This document shows, piece after piece, positions 1 through 4,805 of a stretch of DNA of 9,631 bases. Under the pieces are notes generated by a model. The model ran no database searches. It was not told the DNA's origin and worked only from the letters and a program-made list of their open reading frames with translations. Source of the stretch: Sphingomonadales bacterium. GTDB taxonomy: Bacteria; Pseudomonadota; Alphaproteobacteria; Sphingomonadales; Sphingomonadaceae. Each line of letters begins with the position of its first letter. Position 1 is the first letter of the stretch. The stretch spans positions 1 through 9,631 of the forward strand of contig JAIVHR010000199.1 in the NCBI GenBank assembly GCA_020200935.1, given 5' to 3'. The position numbers and the translations under genes are program-made.

Positions 1-83
1 CCCCGCCAGTCGCCGAGCGGCCTGGTTTCCTCCTCGCCCGTCTGGACGGAAATGTCGGGCAGCCTGTCGCCTTGCTCGATCAT
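1..83 (-). CDS. bcp: Peroxiredoxin (Bcp / AhpC-TSA type), N-terminal fragment
   Basis: Only the first 27 codons plus two bases are in the window; the gene continues past the left edge. The protein starts MIEQGDRLPDIS and reaches LGDWRG, matching the opening of bacterioferritin-comigratory-protein peroxiredoxins (start, GD.LPD strand, then a LxD.RG turn before the catalytic Cys, which would lie off the edge). Such enzymes reduce peroxides in the cytoplasm with thiol reductants. A strong ribosome site, AAGGAG, lies 7 nt before the ATG. The start is only 26 bp after the glnE stop on the same strand, so the two are probably co-transcribed. The family call rests on a short stretch, so Bcp rather than another AhpC/TSA subgroup is an inference. 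Confidence 0.72.
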   Translation of the reverse strand, partial: MIEQGDRLPDISVQTGEEETRPLGDWR

Positions 84-109
84 GCTTCGTCTCCTTCGCC
101 TTCTTCTTC

Positions 110-2584
110 TCAGGCGCCTTCTTCGCTCGCGTCGCGTGTCATCGCTTCCCATTGGCGCGACACCGTGTCCCGCGCCGCTTCATACATATCGAGCAGCTTA
201 TTCCAATCGTCGACCTTGCAGACCCTGGCGACGAGCTCGCGGCTCGCCGCCGGCACCTCGACCGATGCGGGGGCGACGAGCCGCAAGGTGACGAGCATCC
301 GCGTCAGCACGCGATGCGCCTCGACCATATCCGCCGGCAGCAGGCCCCGCGCGGCCTGATCGGCGATCGCTTCGGAGAGATCGCAGCTCCGCCCCGCGCC
401 ATGGACGAGCTGGTTGAGATGGACGCAGAATTCGAGATCGACGAGCCCGCCGGGAACCAGCTTGACGTCGAGCGCACCCGCCGGCGGCTTGTGCGCGGCG
501 ATGTCGCGGCGCATCCGCACCGCATCGCGCACCGTCTGCTCGGCATCGCGCGGGCGATCGAGAATGTCGGCGATGATCTCGCCGATCCGCGCCCGCACGT
601 CGGGTGGGCCATAGACCGGCCGCGCCCGGGCCAGCGCCATATGCTCCCAGGTCCAGGCCGAATCGCGCTGATACGCCTCGAAGCTGTCGACGCTGACCGC
701 GAGCAGCCCCTGGTTGCCCGAGGGGCGCAGCCGCGTATCGACTTCGTAGAGCGCACCGGCGGCGGTCGGCACGCTGAGCGCCGCGGTCACCCGCTGGGCG
801 AGCCGCTGATAATATTGCGTCGCGCCGAGCGGCTTCTCTCCATCCGACTCGGCTGCATGGTCGCCCGAAAAGAGATAGACGAGATCGAGGTCGGAGGCAT
901 GCGTCAGCGCCCCGCCGCCCAGCCGCCCGAGCCCGAGGATCGCCAGATCGCTGCCCGGCACCTTGCCGTGGGTCGTTTCGAAACCGGCGATCGTCGCGTC
1001 GGCCAGTATGTGCAAGGCCGCCTCGGCGACGCGCGCATAGCCTTCGGCGACCTCGAGCGGATCGCTGATCTGCTCGATCAGCTGGACGCCGAGCGCGAAC
1101 CGCTCCTCGTTGACCAGTCGCCGCATCCGGTCGAGCAGCTCTTGGTAGGAGCCCGATCGGCTGCGCTCCCTGAGCAGCTGCTCGAGCTCGGCGAGCGGTT
1201 CGGGCGGCTCGAGCGCGGTGGCATCGATCAGCGTATCGAAATGCTCGGCCCGGCGCGCCAGCGCATCGGCGAGCGCCGGACCGTGGCTGAGAATATTGAC
1301 GAGCATCCGCCCGAGGCCCGGCCGCGCCTCGATCAGGCGGAAGATGTTGAGCGCGCTGGGCAGCTTCGAAAGCAGCGTATCGAAACGGTTGAGGACGCCG
1401 ATCGGGTCGGGCGCCGCCGCCGCATCCTCGACGATCCCCGGGAGAATATTCTCAAGCGCCTCCTGCGCCGCAATGCTGCGCGTCGTCACATGGACGCCTT
1501 CGCGCCATCCCTCGATCCGCCGGCGCGCATCGGCGATGTCGGCGATGCCCGCCTCGGCGAGCTTCTTTTCGAGCAGCCTGGCGTCGGTCGGCAGCCGGGC
1601 GCCCGGTTCCTCCTCGAGCTGGTCATAGAGCGCGGCGACCTTGCCGACTGGCGGTTCGAGCAGGGAGAGCAGGGCTTCGCCATGGTCGAGACCGTGCAAT
1701 TGCGCGACATTGTCGAGTGCCTCCCCTTGCGATGGAAGCGCATGGGTCTGCCGATCATCGACCATCTGCAGCCGATGCTCGATGGTCCGAAGGAGACGAT
1801 AGCTGCCGGCGAGCAGCGCTCGATCATCTTCCGAAATCAGATCGGCCTCCTTCAGCGCGGCGAGCGCATCGAGGGTCGCCGGCACGCGCAATTCGCGCTG
1901 GCGGCCGCCATGGATCAGCTGGTGGATCTGGGCGAAGAACTCGATCTCGCGAATGCCGCCGCGCCCGCGCTTGAGATCGAAGCCGGGTCCGAACTCGACG
2001 CTCTGGGCATAATGCCGCAGGCGGAGATCGACCCGGAAGACATAGCCTTCGGGGGTCCGGTCCTGGAGCAGCCGAAGCAGCTGCTGGGCGATCTTCAGCG
2101 CGGATTTTTGCGCCGCATCGCGGTCGTCGGCCGGTATCGCCGCCGGATCGAAGATCAGCATGATGTCGATATCGGAAGAATAGTTGAGTTCGCGGCTGCC
2201 GAGCTTGCCGAGCGCGATCGCCGCTATGCCGCGCGGATCTTCCCCCGGATGCCGATCGTCCCAAGCCGCGGCGAGCGCCGTCTCGACCGTGCGGTCCGCG
2301 AATTCCGACAATCGCGCGACGGTGGCCGACAGATCCCACTCGCCGGCGAGATCGCCGATCGCGGCGACGAGCGCGTGCCGCTGGCGCCGGCGGCGCAGCG
2401 CGGCGCCGATCTCGAGCCCGTTTTCGGCCATCCGGGCCAGCCCCTCGGCGGCGGCGAAATCGCCCGCTTCGAGCCGCTCGACGATATCGCCATGCGCCTC
2501 GATCTGCTTGCGCAGGAACGGCGAATGATCGCGCGCGCGCGCGATCGCATCGTAAATGTCGTTAACGGGCCGGTTGCCAGACAT
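110..2584 (-). CDS. glnE: Bifunctional glutamine synthetase adenylyltransferase / adenylyl-removing enzyme GlnE
   Basis: The 824-residue protein has the duplicated GlnE architecture. The N-terminal half (adenylyl-removase) has the nucleotidyltransferase motif GKLGSRELNYSSDIDIM at residues 126-142 (Asp138 and Asp140), VFRVDLRLR at 182-190 and RGRGGIREIEFFAQIHQLIHG from about 206. The C-terminal half (adenylyltransferase) repeats the pattern: GLGRLGGGALTHASDLDLVY at 551-570 (Asp565, Asp567), YEVDTRLRPSGNQGLLA at about 613-629, then PGGLVDLEF. In the family the enzyme adds and removes AMP on glutamine synthetase in response to PII and glutamine. It is shorter than the E. coli protein (946 aa), mainly at the N-terminus. 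An in-frame TAA lies five codons upstream, so ATG 2584 is the first possible start; AAGGG precedes it by 5 nt. Both active sites look intact. A 14-nt alternating CG tract lies in codons 13-19. Confidence 0.96.
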   Translation of the reverse strand: MSGNRPVNDIYDAIARARDHSPFLRKQIEAHGDIVERLEAGDFAAAEGLARMAENGLEIGAALRRRRQRHALVAAIGDLAGEWDLSATVARLSEFADRTVETALAAAWDDRHPGEDPRGIAAIALGKLGSRELNYSSDIDIMLIFDPAAIPADDRDAAQKSALKIAQQLLRLLQDRTPEGYVFRVDLRLRHYAQSVEFGPGFDLKRGRGGIREIEFFAQIHQLIHGGRQRELRVPATLDALAALKEADLISEDDRALLAGSYRLLRTIEHRLQMVDDRQTHALPSQGEALDNVAQLHGLDHGEALLSLLEPPVGKVAALYDQLEEEPGARLPTDARLLEKKLAEAGIADIADARRRIEGWREGVHVTTRSIAAQEALENILPGIVEDAAAAPDPIGVLNRFDTLLSKLPSALNIFRLIEARPGLGRMLVNILSHGPALADALARRAEHFDTLIDATALEPPEPLAELEQLLRERSRSGSYQELLDRMRRLVNEERFALGVQLIEQISDPLEVAEGYARVAEAALHILADATIAGFETTHGKVPGSDLAILGLGRLGGGALTHASDLDLVYLFSGDHAAESDGEKPLGATQYYQRLAQRVTAALSVPTAAGALYEVDTRLRPSGNQGLLAVSVDSFEAYQRDSAWTWEHMALARARPVYGPPDVRARIGEIIADILDRPRDAEQTVRDAVRMRRDIAAHKPPAGALDVKLVPGGLVDLEFCVHLNQLVHGAGRSCDLSEAIADQAARGLLPADMVEAHRVLTRMLVTLRLVAPASVEVPAASRELVARVCKVDDWNKLLDMYEAARDTVSRQWEAMTRDASEEGA

Positions 2585-2616
2585 GTTACCCTTTTACATC
2601 ACCTCCGCTGCGGCCC

Positions 2617-2631
2617 GTTTCACCTTGAAAC
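2617..2631. repeat. Perfect 6-bp inverted repeat between glnE and the NepR-like gene
   Basis: GTTTCA (2617-2622), spacer CCT, TGAAAC (2626-2631). It sits in the 77-bp divergent gap between the glnE start (2584) and the NepR-like gene start (2662), where an operator would be expected. No clear sigma-70 or GGAAC-type promoter is visible in this gap on either strand. A binding-site role is inference only; a repeat of this size can arise by chance. Confidence 0.35.
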
Positions 2632-2661
2632 CATTCCCCCACCTTAAGTGTTACAAGGCCT

Positions 2662-2838
2662 ATGACGAAGGGACGAAATCAGCGAGCTTCGGAGAGTGCG
2701 CGCGAATCCGCGCGGCGCATCCGCCTGTCGTCGAGGCGCGATTCGCATCTCGGCAAGTCGCTCCGCCGCGCCTATAACGGCGCAACGAATTCCGCCATGC
2801 CCGATGATTTCGCGGATCTGCTGGCGCAGCTCGCCTAG
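2662..2838 (+). CDS. NepR-like small anti-sigma factor (second NepR paralogue)
   Basis: A 58-codon gene starting ATG ACG AAG and ending TAG. Its C-terminal half reads LGKSLRRAYN (residues 32-41) followed by MPDDFADLLAQL (residues 46-57). This is the two-helix NepR signature, xGKxLRxAY followed by P(D/S)xxxDLLxxL, which also appears in the canonical NepR of this window at 4610 (IGKALRSAYD and VPSELLDLLGKL). The N-terminal 30 residues are rich in Arg and Ser and look unstructured. NepR proteins bind and sequester EcfG and are removed by phosphorylated PhyR. AAGG precedes the ATG by 3 nt; no other ATG, GTG or TTG start is open upstream before a TGA at 2626. It converges with ecfG, 8 bp separating the two stops. 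It could be a second NepR with different affinity, or a diverged copy. Paralogous NepR proteins are known from sphingomonads such as Sphingopyxis granuli. Confidence 0.82.
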   Translation: MTKGRNQRASESARESARRIRLSSRRDSHLGKSLRRAYNGATNSAMPDDFADLLAQLA

Positions 2839-2844
2839 ACCTCC

Positions 2845-2862
2845 GCTCAGCGATTGCTGAGC
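2845..2862. repeat. 7-bp stem / tetraloop hairpin at the convergent gene ends
   Basis: GCTCAGC (2845-2851), loop GATT, GCTGAGC (2856-2862). It overlaps the ecfG stop and starts 7 bp after the NepR-like stop. There is no T-tract on either side, so it is not a standard Rho-independent terminator. It may stabilise or delimit both converging transcripts. Confidence 0.35.
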
Positions 2863-3476
2863 TCGTCGACCTCGTTCATGATTTTCTGCAGCGCCGTCTG
2901 GTCGTCGCCGGGTGCCTCATCGCTGCGTTTCATGAGCTTGCCGTCGTCCATCAGCCTTTCCAGCGCGACGCGCCCGCGCGCCACGCGGCTCTTGATCGTG
3001 CCGACCGCGCAGCCGCAGATTTCCGCCGCTTCCTCATAGGCAAAGCCGCCAGCCCCGACGAGTATCAGCGCCTCGCGCTGCGGCTCGGGGAGCCTGAGCA
3101 GCGCGCGCTGCATGTCGGCCAGTTCGATATGGCGATCCTGGCTCGCCGGCGCGGCGAGAAGCTTGTCGGCGGTGAGTTCGTCCCACTCGCCCTTGAAACG
3201 CGCGCGGCGCATCTGCGACAGAAACAGGTTGCGCAAAATAATGAAGGTCCAGGCGCGCATGTTCGTGCCCGCCTGAAAGCGCAGGCGCGCCGCCCAGGCC
3301 TTGAGCAGCGTCTCCTGCACCAGATCGTCGGCCATATCGCGGTTGCCCGACAGCGACCGCCCGAAGGCGCGCAGATGCGGGATGACGAGAGCGAGCTGGT
3401 CCTTGAAATCCGAATCGGACAGCGGTTCAGGCGTGTCCTTGTCCGAATCAGCGGTATTGTCCCGCTGACTGCCCAT
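2847..3476 (-). CDS. ecfG: EcfG-type ECF sigma factor of the general stress response
   Basis: A 209-residue ECF sigma factor. Region 2 spans about residues 27-95 (LALVIPHLRAFGRSLSGN, then DLVQETLLKAWAARLRF and NMRAWTFIILRNLFLSQMRR). Region 4 spans about 117-177 with a helix-turn-helix (FAYEEAAEICGCAVGTIKSR). The PHLRAFGRSL start and the RARFKGEWDE linker are typical of the EcfG family, which directs RNA polymerase to GGAAC...CGTT promoters and is held inactive by NepR. About 25 acidic residues precede region 2, and a tail of about 30 residues follows region 4. GGGGAG lies 8 nt before the ATG. It is the last gene of a same-strand row, phyR - 46-aa membrane protein - ecfG, with a 95-bp gap before it that may hold its own promoter. 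The coding sequence looks intact. Assignment to EcfG rests on family motifs and on the surrounding nepR, phyR and phyP genes. Confidence 0.95.
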   Translation of the reverse strand: MGSQRDNTADSDKDTPEPLSDSDFKDQLALVIPHLRAFGRSLSGNRDMADDLVQETLLKAWAARLRFQAGTNMRAWTFIILRNLFLSQMRRARFKGEWDELTADKLLAAPASQDRHIELADMQRALLRLPEPQREALILVGAGGFAYEEAAEICGCAVGTIKSRVARGRVALERLMDDGKLMKRSDEAPGDDQTALQKIMNEVDELSNR

Positions 3477-3535
3477 TAGTTTCGCTCCCCGCTCGGCCCG
3501 ACGGGCCCGATGCGTTTTCTGTGCGTCAGAATCGG

Positions 3536-3545
3536 TGACGCGTCA
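3536..3545. repeat. 10-bp palindrome TGACGCGTCA upstream of ecfG
   Basis: A perfect palindrome in the 95-bp gap between the 46-aa gene and ecfG. Read on the ecfG (minus) strand, a further copy of the half-site TGACGC lies 7 bp downstream. The palindrome overlaps a TTGACG that could act as a -35 element. No GGAAC-type EcfG promoter is visible here. A regulator-binding role is inference. Confidence 0.35.
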
Positions 3546-3571
3546 AAGACATATGTTAGCAAAGAAAAGGC

Positions 3572-3712
3572 TTACATCGCGCCGAACAGCATGATGCCGG
3601 CGAATATCCCGACGATCAGCAGCAGCGAAACACCGAGGATAACCCGCGTCATATGCGGTGTCGCTCCGGCGCGCGCCTCGGTCTTGTTGAGATGGGGTTC
3701 GTCTTCGCTCAT
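3572..3712 (-). CDS. 46-aa single-pass membrane protein of unknown function
   Basis: Begins MSEDEPHLNKTEARAG, a hydrophilic, mostly cytosolic-looking segment, followed by one transmembrane helix at about residues 23-44 (VILGVSLLLIVGIFAGIMLF), and ends three residues later. I do not recognise a named family. It lies between phyR and ecfG on the same strand. GGAAAGG, 7 nt before the ATG, is a good ribosome site. Normal phyR would end at 3765, 52 bp upstream. Because of the frame change in phyR here, the shifted reading frame instead ends at 3709 and overlaps this start as ATGA. Position suggests a role in, or co-expression with, the general stress response; nothing in the sequence shows what it does. 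The start is well supported by the ribosome site and by the compact ORF. Confidence 0.72.
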   Translation of the reverse strand: MSEDEPHLNKTEARAGATPHMTRVILGVSLLLIVGIFAGIMLFGAM

Positions 3713-3764
3713 TGCAGCGCCTTTCCGTCGGTTTCCGCGAATGTCGGAGTTTCGGCCGCGCCGG

Positions 3765-4350
3765 TCAACCGCCGGCCGGCACCGAGGCGCGGTTGAAGAA
3801 CAATGCCTGGGCGATCGCCGCCTTGACCGTCGAATGCTGGAACGGCTTGGTGATCAGGAAGGCGGGCTCGGGCCGCTCGCCGGTCAGCAGCCGCTCGGGA
3901 AAGGCGGTGATGAAGATGACGGGGACGTCGATCTCGCTCAATATATCCTGCACCGCATCGATGCCGGCCGACCTCTTTCGGATCGACCTCGAGCAGCCAG
4001 GCCGCATCCTCGCGCGTGAAACCCTCGACCTCGGTCAAGAGCAGCGCCTGGCGCGAGGTCTTGTCGACCATCGCGAGACGCGCATGGGCGATATGCTCCT
4101 GCCCCTCCATGTCGAAATCGGCATCCTCCGAAAGGTCGCCGACATCGGTCGACGACCAGATCGCCTGAAAGGTCTTGTAGAGGCCGAGCCGCGGATCGAC
4201 CTCGGCGGGAAAATCCTCCGGCGCGGCGACGATCGCCTCGAGCGCCGCGCGGACATAGGCATCGCCCTGCTTCTGCGTCCCGGTCAGCGCGCGCGCATAG
4301 CGGCGCAGGAACGGCAAATGCGGGGCGAGCTGTTGGCCTAGCGATGGCAT
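3765..4350 (-). pseudogene. phyR: phyR, disrupted by an internal deletion with frameshift
   Basis: The N-terminal 127 codons (4350 to about 3970) encode most of the PhyR sigma-like domain: MPSLGQQLAPHLPFLRRYAR, then EGFTREDAAWLLEVDPKEV. The reading frame then jumps. In another frame, 3965 to 3765 encodes the last 66 residues of a PhyR receiver domain: GIDAVQDILSEIDVPVIFIT, PERLLTGERPEPAFLITKPF (receiver Thr and Lys present) and a normal end ASVPAGG. Roughly 65-75 residues expected between them are absent, including the final sigma-4-like helix, the linker, the acidic pocket and the phospho-acceptor Asp. Without re-framing, the ORF gives a 213-aa product ending at 3709 with a meaningless basic tail. 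PhyR, when phosphorylated, binds NepR and releases EcfG. ATG 4350 has GAGGAG 9 nt upstream. A true deletion and an assembly error cannot be told apart here. Confidence 0.88.
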
Positions 4351-4462
4351 GCGAACATTCTCCTCATACTCAAAAGCGTCTCACGGGTTGTCGCGCTTGG
4401 CAAGGCAATCCGTATTGGGTTGTGAATTTTCGGGCTTTCCCCCGGCGAAAACGATCATTTCC

Positions 4463-4487
4463 GGAACAAACGGCCATCGCTTTGGTT
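4463..4487 (+). promoter_or_regulatory. EcfG-type promoter upstream of nepR-phyP
   Basis: GGAAC (4463-4467), 16-bp spacer, GGTT (4484-4487). The family consensus is GGAAC, 16-17 bp, CGTT; this has one mismatch. The start site would be near 4494, giving a leader of about 115 nt before the nepR start. It suggests feedback control of nepR and phyP by EcfG. The same element form, GGAAC-N16-GGTT, recurs at 6387. Confidence 0.62.
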
Positions 4488-4505
4488 TCATCGTCACGCA
4501 AAGAA

Positions 4506-4521
4506 GCGGTCTCGAGACCGC
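4506..4521. repeat. Perfect 16-bp palindrome in the nepR leader
   Basis: GCGGTCTCGAGACCGC, two 8-bp arms with no spacer, lying about 12 bp downstream of the predicted EcfG start site in the phyR-nepR intergenic region. It could be an operator in DNA or a compact element in the leader RNA. No regulator can be named from sequence. Confidence 0.6.
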
Positions 4522-4572
4522 CACTGGACAATGCGATTGACGACAGCACACCGATATCGCTAGCGAATGCGG

Positions 4573-4609
4573 GCCGGAACGGCACCACATTGCAAACGGG
4601 GGTTCCGGC
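4573..4609 (+). promoter_or_regulatory. Inverted repeat abutting the nepR TTG start
   Basis: GCCGGAAC (4573-4580) and GTTCCGGC (4602-4609) are a perfect 8-bp inverted repeat with a 21-nt loop. The right arm ends on the base before the nepR start codon TTG, and the only Shine-Dalgarno-like bases (GGGGG, 4598-4602) lie at the end of the loop. In RNA this hairpin could limit ribosome access to nepR. The left arm contains GGAAC, but no matching -10 element lies 16-17 bp downstream, so I read it as structure rather than a second promoter. Confidence 0.45.
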
Positions 4610-4777
4610 TTGACGGACGAATCAGAGCGCGAAGGCAAGGCCGTTTCCGAGGACAAGGACAAGCCGCACCAGAAAAAGGGCGACGACATCGGCAAGGCAT
4701 TGCGCTCGGCCTATGATCGGACCCTCAAGGAAGACGTGCCCTCCGAATTGCTCGATTTGCTCGGAAAGCTGAAATAG
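4610..4777 (+). CDS. nepR: NepR anti-sigma factor
   Basis: A 55-residue protein that sequesters EcfG until PhyR binds it. The first 25 residues are charged and low in complexity. Helix 1 is IGKALRSAYDRTL (residues 27-39) and helix 2 is VPSELLDLLGKLK (43-55), the canonical NepR signature. The start is TTG: no ATG, GTG or other TTG is open upstream before a TGA at 4538, and starting further in would delete the N-terminal tail. The ribosome site is weak (GGGGG, 7 nt before) and next to an inverted repeat, so translation may be low or controlled. phyP follows after 28 bp on the same strand, and phyR is divergent. ecfG, often the gene after nepR in other Alphaproteobacteria, is instead 1.1 kb away on the opposite strand. 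Confidence 0.92.
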   Translation: MTDESEREGKAVSEDKDKPHQKKGDDIGKALRSAYDRTLKEDVPSELLDLLGKLK

Positions 4778-4805
4778 GGCCGACCGCCCGAAGATCCCCG
4801 CCCCC

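Noticed and set aside
2527..2546. 20-bp palindrome made of alternating CG inside glnE
   Set aside because: It encodes part of the GlnE N-terminus (AIARAR) and is a simple consequence of GCG/CGC codon use; no independent function is supported.
2594..2606. ATG-TAA start-stop with GGAGGT just upstream of glnE (minus strand)
   Set aside because: The ribosome site is only 1 nt from that ATG, too close to initiate there, and 16 nt from the glnE ATG. Probably chance, though it could add to ribosome loading.
152..2647. Very long open frame on plus, 831 codons, opposite glnE
   Set aside because: It is the antisense shadow of glnE in high-GC DNA: the composition is Arg-rich with no domains, and glnE on minus has clear family motifs throughout.
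3491..3510. GC-rich hairpin in the ecfG leader (GGCCC/GGGCC, loop of 3)
   Set aside because: Only 5 bp, with no terminator T-tract on the ecfG strand, and common in DNA of this composition.
4576..4600. GGAAC at 4576 as a second EcfG promoter for nepR
   Set aside because: No CGTT-like element lies 16-17 bp downstream (the bases are CGGG), and the start site would fall almost on the TTG codon. It is better explained as the left arm of the inverted repeat.
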